Source of the DNA: Epiperipatus broadwayi
Lineage: Eukaryota > Onychophora > Udeonychophora > Euonychophora > Peripatidae
Direction: 5' to 3'
Assembly (NCBI GenBank): GCA_028023455.1
Contig: JAQFVV010000113.1
Location: 1,054,001-1,118,000, forward strand
DNA length: 64,000 nucleotides
The position numbers and the translations under genes were made by a program. The notes beneath the pieces were generated by a model, which was given only the letters and a program-made list of their open reading frames with translations, was not told where the DNA came from and ran no database searches. Below are positions 43,016 through 54,800 of this stretch, piece by piece. Position 1 is the stretch's first letter. The number at the start of each line of letters is the position of its first letter.

Positions 43016-44405
43016 TATTACTTATTTACTCCATCTTTGATCTTTCTAAATTATTATTATTTATAAATAACTTTCAGTGCATATTCATTTTAATCTATAT
43101 AAGTTCAATGCAATGCACACACACACACACTAAGTTGCACATCAGATACATATATGTAAAACACATTTTGTGTCAAAGTATGAATATATTAAACTTTTAT
43201 GATGTAGTAACTATTTTATTTATTACTAACCCCTTGACCTGGGCAGAAAATTGTTTCAGGTTTTAAACAAACTAGAGATCTTTTTTTCCAGATAGCTACT
43301 TAGTGGTAACATAGTTAGCTTTCTAATTACTGATCAGTAAATTTCTATCTAAATATTTTAGAGAAAGATAAAGTGAAGACAGAGAATTACTTTCTGATGA
43401 TTTGGCAAGTTTGATGAGTCAGAAAAGTTGCTGTAAAAAGCTGATATTTAATTAATACTAGAACTATTTGGACTACTAGAAAAATGATAACATTTGGAAA
43501 ATCAATTTCTGAAAATTTTAAATACATAACTAAAATAATAAAACTAAATTTACAAGTGTATAATTACTTTAGAAAATCTACTACATTTCTACTATCTAAT
43601 AGAACAATTAGACTTGGGCACTAGTTTTATATATAATTAAATAATTATCATTAAATTTAAAACTTTAATTATGATCACTAAAATGAAATCAAAAAATATC
43701 TCTAACCATTCAAAAAATTTGTTTACATATACACTAAGAGATAAATGCAGAATAAATGTATTCTTTCCCTACTTACTTTTTACAGTACATATACCTAGTG
43801 TTAATATTTTTTTAATCTAACAAATTCTAAATAAAATCAGTAGCAAATGTATAAAGTAAAGACAAAAACAGATTATATTATTTAAGTATACTTAGAGCAA
43901 AAAATTGTTCTGCCTCCAATATGTTTCTTTAAATAACCCATTGTAGTCATCAAACAAATCCAGCTGGTTAATTAATAATGAAGAATCATGTTTCATTAAT
44001 TGGCTATCTACATAAAAGTGAAGGTTTGAGCAGTTTTCATGCTTGTTTTTATATTTCAGTTAAAAAAAGTAGATACTCATATACTGTCTAATATCATATG
44101 CTTAGATTGGTTGCTTATTTAAAAGAAAAAGTCTAAACTTAAAGTCAAACCTATATCATGGACCTGTTCGATGAATACACTGTCAAAGCACCAGAAAGTC
44201 CTCTATTAGATATATTACAATATAAAAAATAAATGTCTCAAAATTCTCAGTATTTTTTAATTTATAAAAGCAATTAAAATCTGAATTGACCATAAATGTG
44301 AACCTTTTCCCAATCCTGTTCACATCATTTTTAAGTTATCTTTTCTTCTTAATATTTAAATTAAGTGAAATTATGCATCATATCATTTTTAAATATTGTA
44401 ACATT
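43016..44405. other. Non-coding DNA, nothing recognised
   Basis: AT-rich. A CA microsatellite near 43112-43128. The frame at 43000-43266 overlaps it and lacks motifs. Confidence 0.45.
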
Positions 44406-44799
44406 AACCAGGGTACAAACAATTATTTGATAGCACTAATGAGTACTCAGCCAATTATGTCAGCATTTATGATACCATTTCTTTATTGATATAATGTGTA
44501 ATGGTATTATTTTATTATTTCAGATTTAAATCCTCTCTAACAAATATATTTATGAATCCTATGAATAAAATGGAATTAATTCAGAAGAATAATGATGACT
44601 TTTACCACCAGAATTGCTTTATTGTATTTTATTTGGTTTTGTATTTTTTATTTATTGAAACACTATGTAGCAAACCTTCTTAAATGAGAATGTTTTCTTA
44701 AAATTATTTACAATAATATCATTATTTATCAATGGTTTCTATAATCATAACATACAGATACTTCACTCATTGGTGTGCATGTTCTCAGAGCTAAGGGGG
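44406..44799 (+). repeat. Dispersed repeat, uninterrupted copy
   Basis: About 390 bp shared with 51597-51910 plus 52620-52702: AACCAGGGTAC…, TTTGATAG, TTTATTATTTCAG, GATGACTTTTACCA, TTCTTAAATGAGAAT, CATGTTCTCAGAGCT. It shows the pre-insertion state for the foldback in the other copy. Identity of the family unknown; no conserved frame. Confidence 0.7.
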
Positions 44800-44885
44800 G
44801 ATATGTAATCCTTGTCATAGCAAGAATATTTTGAGAATAATGTGATGCTCAGTTACACACACATATATATTGAAGCAGTCAATCT

Positions 44886-44950
44886 TAGCTTAGGATAGAG
44901 CTTTATAGTTCCATCTACTAACCTGTGTTTAAACCCTATATTCCATCCCA
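44886..44950 (+). mobile_element. tRNA-like SINE relic
   Basis: TTAGCTTAGGATAGAGCTTT (A-box region) and GTGTTTAAACCC (B-box-like) at tRNA spacing. No acceptor pairing. Confidence 0.4.
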
Positions 44951-45111
44951 CTATTTTTGTCATGTATATATATTTTATGTATATATTTGAGATGCGCACC
45001 TAAATTATAAAATTTTAACTTTTAAATTAACATTTTTATTGTTATTAATTTTATGATTATTAATTCTTTTTATTAAAATACATAGGTGTGGCTCAAATAT
45101 ATATATATTGT

Positions 45112-46424
45112 AACGATATATAAATATGTTGTTACATTAATTTAAAATAAAAACTTAAAAGTTCGCAAATAAAAGTAAAAACTAAACGCTAAAATTAAAA
45201 TGTTTGTTAAATGTATATACATTCGCACAGAGGCCAAACTTTAAAAATATTTTTTTTAAAAAACAAATAAGTATTTGAACGTACTTTTTTATAAAAAAGT
45301 ACAAGATTTAAAAATAAAAACAGGTATTAATTAATGTAATCTGTAAATGGAAATGATTGTTTATGAATTATCGAAAACCAAACTGGCCCTTGGGCTCTTG
45401 TATAATTAAAATGATCTGATGAAAGATAGATAAGAAAATAAAGGGAAATTAGCTTGACCAATGGAATCACTAAGCCTTGGCTCGGACCCTAACGAAAGTG
45501 ATGGATTAGTGATGTTTTGTTGATTAAATCTGTGTGGATAATATAAAAAGGGAAATACAGTTTTTTTTCTGACAGTTCCAGTGTTTTGTGTTTGAGAGAT
45601 GTGGTAGGACGCACATACCACACTCTCTATTTAAAAAAAAATGAAAAGACTGTGATACCTTGAACCAGCTATTTCCATCTCCAGAACATTATCGTCCAAT
45701 GGAGGCATCACGGGAATTAAAAGCAGAAACCTGGACTCTTCTACCGTGAGCTATGAACTTTACAAATTAACAACAACAACAAAAAGTAATTAAGAACTTT
45801 CGACATTGTTTTTTTTAAAGATTCAGCTAATTTAAATTTTAAAATGAACTCTTATTTGGTTTTCAAATTAATAATTGATTGTTTAAATTTATATAGTTAT
45901 GTTTTGCTAAAATCATTTCCATTTTATTATTTTTATTTGTAGTAATATTTATTGTAGAAATTATTAAATGCATTACATTTAAGTTGGGTATAGACGTTGC
46001 ATAGATTCATTAGCGGTTAATTATGTTGTGGTTTTCACAGTTGATTAGAATATATAAGTCAACGATGTCACTGCGGTGTCTTATGATGAACACCAAAGGG
46101 TCTCCTGTATTCCCTCAGCAATTGACATTATCGATTGACTTTGTATTTTGATCGGTTGTGTTTAATTTGGAATGTTTTTGACCGTGGAATCTATGCAGCC
46201 GATCTATACTCGACATTATAAAACAAATTGTATAAAAATAATCTGTGCGAACATATTTAAATGTTAAATTTAAGTCGGGCGTGAATGGCTATATAGTTTT
46301 GTAAAGTTATATTAAGGGAGGGTAATCTTAGGTTATTCATTTCATAGTTGAATTGGTTCAATGGATTGGATATATTTGTGTAATTGTAGATGTAGTATGA
46401 GATCCGCTACGGGCAAGATTATAT
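45112..46424 (+). mobile_element. LTR-like insertion (possible solo LTR)
   Basis: Begins TGTAACGATATATAAAT directly after a TA run, as the LTRs of 6723-10162 begin TGTAACG. About 430 bp in it has ATATAAAAAGGGAAA (45540-45555), at a similar distance to the TATA box in those LTRs. The 3' side is less AT-rich and ends near a TA run at 46418-46428. A TGGCGCCGG 240 bp beyond could be a primer-binding site if the LTR is longer than shown. No matching second LTR in the window; ends uncertain. Confidence 0.45.
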
Positions 46425-48699
46425 ATATATGCCACACACCTTCTGTTTGCCTATGGATGGGTTTGTAAGATGGCAAAGGACCACAGTCCATTCCTATGGA
46501 GTTTTATGTTTATTGTTCTACTCGCCAACAGATGTAGCATTCCTGATTGGTAGAGAGACAATTTTTTCTCTAATTCTACTTGCTGTTCAGATGTACATTC
46601 CTGACAATATAGTATTTTGTGTTGTCATATTTTCATGCTACATTGAATACATAAATGTATCAGATGGATTGGCGCCGGTTTGATTGCGAAATTTGTTGCC
46701 TAAGGTTAAATCAGGGAAGAATATTTTCTTTTCAAATGCAGATCTGTGTAGTCTATTCATACTCGACTCACTAAATAAATATTAAACTCATGGTTGTAAT
46801 TTACTTAAATGTAAAACTAAAGATTAATAGAAAAATCTAAAATGTTGAATTTATTCCTCAAAATTTAAATGTTATTTTATATGTGCGTAAATAAATATTT
46901 TTATGTGTTAATTTCTGGCAGTGGCTTTTATTCTTTTATATTTAAGATATAAAATTTATATTTTATTATCTCTGCTACTCACTGAGCTAGTGACAATGGA
47001 CTAATGACCAAAATATAAAATAAAGTGGAATCTTAACAGCGCGTATCTGCCTACTGTATAAATTTTTCTAGATTCAAATGCCTAGATGGTGCCCTGGTAG
47101 TTGCAGAGATGTAGATTGCTGTCTCCACTATTGTTTTGGATTGTTATAATATATATATAGGAGCAAAATACTAACAAAATATTGATTTTTTTTGTAAATA
47201 TTTTATTATATGTCATTTTTAAACTTTTTATTTTAAAGTACATTTTTTATTAAAATGTATGTTTAATAAAAACCAAGATGGAAGATGCTACACTTAATTG
47301 TCTAAAAATAATTAAAGGGTTGGAAGCACTATTGTTTTCATCTGGGGAAAGTATTTTTAATTAAAGTTTTTACTTAAAATGGGATTAAGATTAAAGATAC
47401 TTTTGTTATAAACATTTTCTCAAATCTATTTCTAATCTGGAAATAGATTTGAATTTATTTTTAGACATTATCTTACTGTTTCATCTTCAAAGACAATCGA
47501 TAAAGAAAAAGTATAAAATGGCTGTATTTTTAATCACAAGGGAGATTAGATTAGCTACTCTAGTGAGAACTGATTGTTAACATCGCTGTGAAACTAAAAA
47601 TGATGTAGTAATAAATCAACCATCCTTCTTGGCCCTGTTGGGTCATCATCTTCTGTGGCCATATCATTCTGCTGCCCAAGAATAAAGTAAAAGCCTGACC
47701 TAAGAACTTTCATATGCTAACAGAAGCTTGCTGCCACAGGAGAACTTGCATTTCAATTGCCATGCACTACTAAATTGAACTCTTAAAATTGCACGGTAAC
47801 TCTTCAAGCCATCATCTCAAACTAAATTTAGCCTAACTCATCTATCAAGATTTCTTCTAATGTGTTATTTAATTTTACCTTTTTTAAAAAATATGTAAAT
47901 GTAATTTGCTTTTAAATAATTTCTATAAATTTAATCCTATCTCATATGCTCTAACATTCTTTAATTTTGGTGCAGTCTTTTATATATATAGTTATTCATT
48001 ACTTGATTTTATATGTCTATTTTATTTATTAATATGCCAATCTCACGCAATCTGATGAGTTGAATTTCTAAAATGTTTTCTTCCTTTTAAGTAAACCTTC
48101 ATGAATTAAGGTTTTAATGTCCATTTAAACAATGCATTATTAATTAATACACTTGCCAGATTGTTTTATGAGCCAATATTTTATTTATGTTTTAATATAA
48201 AAAATATATATATTTGTTTAACTCTGGATTTTCTACCTGGGGTGAATTCAGAGCTTAAGCTAATTAACGCTTTGAAACCTTATTTATTTAATAAATGTTA
48301 TTTAATTCTGAAAAGGTGACTGATTAGTTTTTTCTATAACAGCTAGTTTTAGTTTTATGTACTTTTAAAATATCAAATACAATACTTATATATTCCATTT
48401 ATTGTAAAATCAACAAAGGTGGGATTGATTTATTTTAAATAGCAGAAAAAGGGATGGGGGAAATCTTAATGTTTCTTTTACTAAATAAAATCTTAACATA
48501 TTAGAGAAATCCCTCTATACATATTATAGCAGCATAGCATATTATTTATACAAATTATGGCATTCAAATTAGGGTCATTTATTTTTAAAGCAGTAAAACT
48601 TTTTCAATGTCATTAGTAACATTTATCATTACTGCGTTACTGACATTCAGCCTATCTGTGCTTCTTAATCTGGGGGTTATGATAAGTTTGAACCCATAA
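46425..48699. other. Non-coding DNA with mixed-composition patches
   Basis: The frame 46429-46683 lies next to the LTR-like block and has no motif. A less AT-rich patch at 47615-47830 (CTTGGCCCTGTTGGGTCATC, TTGCTGCCACAGGAGAAC) is unidentified; it has no long frame. The remainder is AT-rich. Confidence 0.4.
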
Positions 48700-48960
48700 A
48701 TTTCTTCTCAAGTCTTGTTCTGAGGATAGTTGAAACTACCCAGGACCATTTATGTTACATAAAAGGGCTTCTGGTGGTGAGCCCTAAGTCTGGCATATGC
48801 TATGCCCATCCACATTTATTTCATTTAAAATGCCTCTGGCAGTAATCCTGTAAGTTTGGCACATGCTATGCATATTCAGTTATTCATATCAAAGGCCTGA
48901 ACATCAGCGATGACCACGGCATGCCCATCCAATTTGTTCTCATCCAGAAGTATGATCTTT
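48700..48960 (+). repeat. Degenerate tandem repeat
   Basis: Three units of about 65 bp start near 48762, 48828 and 48893, each with a run of A, a CTGG or CTGAAC block and then GGCATATGCTATGCCCATCC, GGCACATGCTATGCATATTC or CGGCATGCCCATCC. Units are diverged. Confidence 0.5.
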
Positions 48961-50229
48961 TCCTCTTAGTTATTTTTAGCCCATTATGTCAGCACCGCAA
49001 ACTTCTTCGTATTATTATTTCTTTTGCTTCATGACCCAGTTTTAATGCTCTAATATTAAAATTGCACTCTGCTCAAAATATATATAAATGCCAACTATTA
49101 CTAGTTTTATTAATTAAATTTATTTCAGTCTTATACAATCCCACCATCGTAACTTACTTCTGTATTTAAGAGTATCTATATGCCTTGGGGAAAAGTAAAG
49201 CGTTCCTCTCACCAGCGCTGATTAACAGAATTTTCATTAAGTATTTTTTATCATATAATCAAATATGTTTTACAAATGTATTTTATGTATTTTCATGACT
49301 GTAATGGCATGAAAATGGTATTTTATTATATCTGTAATGAATCTTGGAATGCTCCCCAAAATAATGTTAGTCACCATGTTTCAGAACCGTATATAATAGC
49401 GTTAATAGCAATTTTGTGTAAATTCTTTCTAATAATCGATTGGCATCTTAATATTAGACCCACCAAAAATGTGTGTTTATTTATAATATATATTATTTAG
49501 CTAATAAAGAGCATATGAGAAATATAGCATGAATGACTATATAATTATCTATCATTTGGTAGAGCGCTTGCTCATTCACACACATACTAATGTATATAAT
49601 TAAGTCATAATGTATAATAATTTGTCATCATATTAAACTAATTTTTATTATCTAACTTATTTGAGTAGTTCGAATTCCTCTTTTCTCCACTTCCAAATGT
49701 ACAGCCATGTTGATATATATTTTAGTTTAGCCATAGTTAAAAGATGTCTCATTGTTTTGCTCAGCTTTGCTAGTCAGCCAGATTAAAATTAATTCTCATG
49801 TGCCATTTATTAGGTGTTTGATCTGTGGCTTAGAGAGTAGGTTTGAATTCAGGCTGGTCCCTGACCTAAATCTTGGGCTTGACTGGGTTTAAAGTACATT
49901 TTGTGAGTTCCAGCTCATGTTAGATGGATAAACATATTTTGACCGGTACAATATATATATATGATGTAATAAAAAAGGGAGGAGTAAAATATTCATGTAT
50001 ATAAAATTGTTATGTAAATAAAGATTATTTATTTTGTAAACAAGCATGGATATATTTACTTAATTAATATTCACTTTATTAGAAGAATGAATTACTTTAA
50101 AAATTCATTTAGATGACAATTCCAAAAATTCTAGATGAAGTAAAATGGGGATTGTGTACAAATGAAGCTGATGATTTATAAAAGAGATAGATGTTTTTCC
50201 CTTGCCCCCTTTTGTTGTTTTTGAAGAAG
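48961..50229. other. Non-coding DNA with a partial tRNA-like motif
   Basis: Near 49552 the sequence CATTTGGTAGAGCGCTTGCT looks like a tRNA D-arm and A box, but no B box follows. Near 49845 TAGGTTTGAATTCAGGC resembles a B box. The frame 49276-49500 is not recognisable. Nothing else. Confidence 0.4.
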
Positions 50230-50460
50230 AAAAGGGACAAATTATCTTATAAAGTTAACATAGAAAAGAGTGTGTTGATTCGCAGTTATTTGGATTTACT
50301 AGCTCATAAAGAAGTTATGAAAATATTCATTACATTATGATACTTTTCAGATATGGAGGGCTAGAAGGAAGGAAATAGAATATTTGTTCCTACCCTATGC
50401 ATATTGTCCAGTTCTTATATATCAACTATCATAAGCTGCTAGGAAAGAAAGAAATTGAAC
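50230..50460 (-). repeat. Inverted copy of the 53.3-kb / 58.4-kb repeat
   Basis: Reverse complement of 53290-53525: AAAAGAGTGTGTTGATT, ATTTGGATTTACTA, GATACTTTTCAGATATGGAG and GCTGCTAGGAAAGAAAG match. Third member of that repeat family in the window. Confidence 0.7.
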
Positions 50461-50845
50461 TATGCAGATAAGTTACCAAAATATTGTTTAATAGAATGAC
50501 ACTATATTAGTATCAAGAATTACTGTCTTCAGCAACATTTGTTTGATTAGAAATAATATTAAAATCATTAAAAGAAGTAAATATATCTGAAAGAAGATGA
50601 GAGAATTCAAGAACCGAAATGGTAAAATATTTTGAAGGAAAATTCCAAAAAAAATTTTTGAACATTTAAAAAGAAATAATATCAGACTATTAGAAAATAA
50701 AAATATTTAAATTGAAAATATTCAAGGAATGAATTAAGCTTTAACTCACATATACATATATGAATGAAAGTATTACTATAAAGGTTGTATAAAATAATTA
50801 ATTTTTTCCATATATATATATACATACATGAGAGACTATTTCTTG

Positions 50846-51291
50846 AGCTTGACCACATCTAGACATAAAGTTTTTTCTATAAACTCCATCTTCTTCTGTA
50901 CTTGTTTGTTTATTTTTCTTATATCTTCCTTCAGGGTAATTATAATATTTTCCATGCCCTGAAATGTTTCTTTCATTTCTTCTTTAATTTGAAAATACAG
51001 TTTCATCATTTTTTATAATTTTTCTTTATTTTTACTGTATTTTGAATATACATTTCTCTTATTACTTCCTGATTTTGTTTCATTTATTCATATCTCTTAA
51101 CCATTTTTTTCCATTTGCTTTATTTCTTCTTTATTTTGGATATACATTCAATTTTTTCTTGTTTTTTTATTGCATCTAACAACATTTCCAATATCAATGT
51201 GGCTGGCTTCTGCACTTCTTACATTTGTACAATTAACTTTTTTTTTTTTTTGAATTACTGGTTCTACTTCTACTGTACCTGGTGAATCCAT
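50846..51291 (-). pseudogene. Coiled-coil ORF1-like relic
   Basis: Minus strand from an ATG at 51291: MDSPGTVEVEPVIQ, then a Lys run. After a frameshift comes LEMLLDAIKKQEKIE, and after more breaks FQIKEEMKETFQGMENIII, LKEDIRKINKQVQKKMEF. The Glu/Lys/Ile heptad-like composition over about 100 residues suggests a coiled coil such as those of LINE or PLE ORF1 proteins. At least three frame changes or stops, so not functional. Family not determined; a diverged cellular coiled-coil pseudogene is also possible. Confidence 0.4.
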
Positions 51292-51596
51292 AATTATTTG
51301 TTGCTGACTATTTTTTTTATTTAAACATGTTTTTAATTTGTTATTCTAACTTCACTTAATCTTATTTTTATCCAATGTATTCTTTTCCTGAATTATTTTA
51401 TGAATTAAGAGCAGTATCAGTCTTACCCAGACCTATTTTCATTTGACTCTAATATTGTCTTTTATTTTCAGGTTATTCCAAAAATATTCTCTTTTTATTA
51501 TGTGCATATATATCATACACAGTCGTCTGCTAGTTTTCTTTATCAGAAAAAGAATGTTCAAGCCTTCAATGTGGTTGGTGCCAATTATATAATGGT

Positions 51597-52702
51597 AACC
51601 AGGGTACGAACAATTATTTGATAGTAGTAATCAGTTTTTAGCCAATTATATTGGTACCTATGATATCATTTCTTTATTGTTTAATGTGGCATGATATTAA
51701 TTTATTATTTCAGGTTTGAATCCCCACCAATAATATGTGACAAATATTGAAACATTTATTTATGAATAAAATAGAATTTAGAATAATACTGATGACTTTT
51801 ACCATCAGAATGGCTTCATTGTATTTAATTTGGTTTTGTATTTTTATTTCTTGAAACATTATGCAACCTTCTTAAATGAGAATAAATACTTAAAGTTATT
51901 TACAATAATAATAATTAAGTAATAACCTGTATATTTATACTTTATGTTTGTCCAATATAATAATAAATCGTGCTTTTACACTTCCAACGTAAAATTATAA
52001 CAACAAATTGAAAACTAAATTAAATGGCTAAGCATTCATAGCCAGTTATGATCCTTTCTTTGAAATCATTATATAAATAAATCTGATATGCAAATTATAT
52101 GCAAATGAGTCACTAAGACCATCTTTTAGATATCGCAAAACATGCATCTTTACGATTAATGGCGAAAGAGTCCTCTGCTATAAAGTATGCTTCTTTTACT
52201 TTTCGCCTAACATCATGTCGCTCAGTACATACGGATCCAGAATGCACTTCAATTTTTGCTCAGCATCAAAAATTGTTGGGACATGTGTTTGAACCCACAT
52301 CTGCAAAATTAGTTTGTACTGAATGACATGATGTTAGGCGAAAAGTAAAAGAAGCATACTTTATAGCAGAGGATTCTTTCGCCATTAATTGTAAAGATGC
52401 ATGTTTTGCAATATCTAAAAGATGGTCTTAGTAACTCATTTGCATATAATTTGCATATCAGATTTATTTATATAATGATTTCAAAGAAAGGATCATAACT
52501 GGCTATGAATATGAGAAGTACATCTTCTTGAAAGCACTTAGCCATTAAATTTAGTTTTCAATTTGTTGTTATAGCTTTACGTTGGAAGTGTGAAAGCACA
52601 ATTTATTATTATAATAATATTATTATTATTTATCAATTGTTTCTAAAACCATAATATCTAGATATTTCACTCAACAGTAAGCATGTTCTCAGAGCTGGGG
52701 GG
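51597..52702 (+). repeat. Dispersed repeat, copy interrupted by a foldback
   Basis: 51597-51910 and 52620-52702 together match 44406-44799 in order. The gap between them is the foldback. At the break the uninterrupted copy reads ACAATAATATCATTATTTAT. Confidence 0.7.
51911..52619. mobile_element. Large foldback element
   Basis: Arms: 51957-52237 and about 52313-52613 are reverse complements (CGTGCTTTTACACTTCCAAC with GTTGGAAGTGTGAAAGCAC; GATCCTTTCTTTGAAATCAT with its partner near 52478; GCATACTTTATAGCAGAGGA near 52347 with its partner near 52172). The right arm has an extra segment of about 30 bp (GAGAAGTACATCTTCTTGAA near 52513). Loop of about 75 bp. No frame of interest. It lies inside the dispersed repeat, and boundaries of about 45 bp outside the palindrome on the left are part of the inserted sequence. 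Confidence 0.75.
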
Positions 52703-53130
52703 TCTTTCTCAGAATCATGTGTGGTCTATATTTTTTAGCATATTTGATATAAAAAAGATATTATAGCAATACTAGATTTAAGTATGTATATAAAATGACA
52801 TACAAAGAGATTAATAAATAAAATAATTTATTAATGCAATAAAAGATGAATAAAATAAATATAGTTTTCTTTTGTAGATTTTCTCTTGCATAAACTTATC
52901 AAAACAAATATCATAATCAAAAGTTTATATCTTTTATTTTCTTTGTTTATTAAAGCCACTTACATATATGTGTAAAAATATTTAATTTATAGTCTTTATA
53001 GTAATATATATATATGTATATGTGTGTGCATGTAAATTAAAGCATAATACAATCCATGAATATTTACAATTTAAATATTTTTATTCTCTAATAGTCTGGT
53101 ATTATTTCTTTTTAAATATTCATATATATC
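52703..53130. other. Non-coding DNA
   Basis: AT-rich with TA/TG runs near 53002-53030. The frame at 53022-53261 runs from this into the repeat and was not accepted. Confidence 0.45.
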
Positions 53131-53939
53131 GAATTGCCTTTCCTTCAGAATATATTACTATTTTAGTCCTAGAATTCCATCATGTTCTTTTAGATGTCTT
53201 TTTTCTTAATGATTGTAGTATAATTGTTAATCAAGCAAGTGCTGAACACAGTTATGCTTAGTGTATTATCATTCCATTAAATAATATTTTTAAGCAACTT
53301 ATTTGCATAATTCAGTTTCTTTCTTTCCTAGCAACTTATGATAGTTGGTACAAAGAATGGGCAATATGCTTAGGATACAAACCACTGTGCTATTACCTTC
53401 TTTCTAGCCCTCCATATATGAAAAGTATCCTAATGTAATAAATATATTCATAACTTTTTTTATGATATAGTAAATCCAAATAATTGCTAATCAACACTCT
53501 TTTCTAGTTTAACCTCTTCACTGAAATTTTGGGAGGTACTCATCTTATAGCTAAAGACACCACTCTATGGCACGGTTTTTATGCTAAAACACATAAAAAT
53601 GCTGTTTCTGTGGCTGACACATTCGAACCCATGTTTTCTATAATACAACTTTTTTGTTGTGCTACAGAATGCAGGCCGCTATGTCACGTCACAGTACAGC
53701 ATGTATGTCGCATTGCAGCAAATATATTTTCTGAATTCACACAGTTTATAAAATAGTTATGGCTTGATGAGAGAGTTTGTATTTGAATTGGAAGGAAATG
53801 TTGTTTTCATTGGATTATTTTTTATTTTAAAGTATTGAAATGTTTAAAATTTTTAAAGTAATAATTCTAAGACTTTTTACAATGTACTCTGTTGAAGTAT
53901 TAATTGGGAAAATGTTAAATATCTATGTTTTTAGTGAGT

Positions 53940-54100
53940 TGCAATTAGGTAACGTGTTAAGTAATGCACTGTTCATAATATTCCATGAAACAAAGAAGAT
54001 TAAAAGAAGATTCTACCGTGTGTATATTTTTGAATTAAAAAAGAGTGGTATCAAAAAAATATCCAGTAAGAAAAGTACAAATATACACAATTTTTTGTAA
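53940..54100 (+). pseudogene. Possible PLE GIY-YIG C-terminal fragment
   Basis: The frame contains ALFIIFHETKKIKRRFYRVY then FELKKSGIKKISSKKST. Compare VVFFERNEIKRRIKESLL then KSSFNIKGG in the PLE at 30589-31071: hydrophobic strand, Glu, I-K-R-R. The match is short and the rest of the domain is not recognisable, so this is tentative. The frame opens near 53840 with unrelated sequence. Confidence 0.35.
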
Positions 54101-54256
54101 ATTTCATAAAAAGCAAATATTATAAACATGTTTAATAAGTAAAGAAGACATTTATATGTGTTTGTTGTTGTTTAAAAAAGTTTGAATTTTTTTCTTTTGT
54201 CCAAGTACGGTTACGATTTTGAATTATTTTATTTTAGCATTACAAACAACAGAACA

Positions 54257-54489
54257 CTAACCCTAAAACTAACCCTAACCCTAAAACTAACCCTAAAACT
54301 AACCCTAAAGCTAACTCTAAAACTAACCCTAAACCTAACCCTAAAACTAACCCTAAACCTAACCCTAAAGCTAACCCTAAACCTAACTCTAAAACTAACT
54401 CTAAACCTAACCCTAAAACTAACCCTAAACCTAACCCTAAATCTAACCCTAAACCTAACTCTAAAACTAACCCTAAACCTAACCATAAC
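54257..54489 (+). repeat. Telomere-like CTAACC/CTAAAN array
   Basis: About 39 hexamers. CTAACC or CTAACT alternates with CTAAAA, CTAAAC or CTAAAG, so the real unit is about 12 bp and resembles a degenerate (CCCTAA)n. Frames through it encode Leu-Thr or Arg-Val repeats and are not genes. It is interstitial, flanked by unique AT-rich DNA. Confidence 0.85.
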
Positions 54490-54660
54490 AACTTTTACTT
54501 TTTATTGTCATTCTATTTGAAGTAAAAAATAGCCATAATATCTTTTTGTCTGTAAAAAAAAAAAAAAGGTAAAACGAAGACTAAAAAAATAAAAAAAAAC
54601 TAAGAAATTTTACTTTTTATTACGATTATTATTTTTTAGTTAAACAACAACAACAAAAAA

Positions 54661-54800
54661 AGTCGTAACACAAGTAAAAAAATATCCGATAGAAAATTGA
54701 TTAAAAAAAAAAAGCCGTAACACAAGTAAAAAAATATCTGATAGAAAATTGATAAAAAAAAAGCCGTAACACAATTAAAAAAATATACGATAGAAAAAAC
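54661..54800 (+). repeat. 50-bp tandem repeat, three copies
   Basis: Units start with AGTCGTAACACAAG (54661), AGCCGTAACACAAG (54713) and AGCCGTAACACAAT (about 54762), each with A-run, ATATNCGATAGAAAA and A-run. Period 49-52 bp. Confidence 0.75.

Noticed and set aside
43389-43440. CTGATGA followed downstream by GAAA
   Set aside because: No stem II between the two core blocks and no paired stem I.
45412-45440. CTGATGA then GAAA in an LTR-like block
   Set aside because: The intervening bases cannot pair as stem II and stem I is missing.
46429-46683. 84-codon frame starting at a codon near the LTR-like block
   Set aside because: Hydrophobic composition reflects T-rich DNA; no family motif, and the context is transposon-derived.
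49552-49580. tRNA gene candidate (strong D-arm and A-box-like sequence)
   Set aside because: No B box, T-arm or acceptor pairing; at most a truncated SINE head.
54182-54520. Open frames of 83-112 codons on both strands
   Set aside because: They run through the hexamer array and encode pure Leu-Thr, Arg-Val or Leu-Gly repeats.
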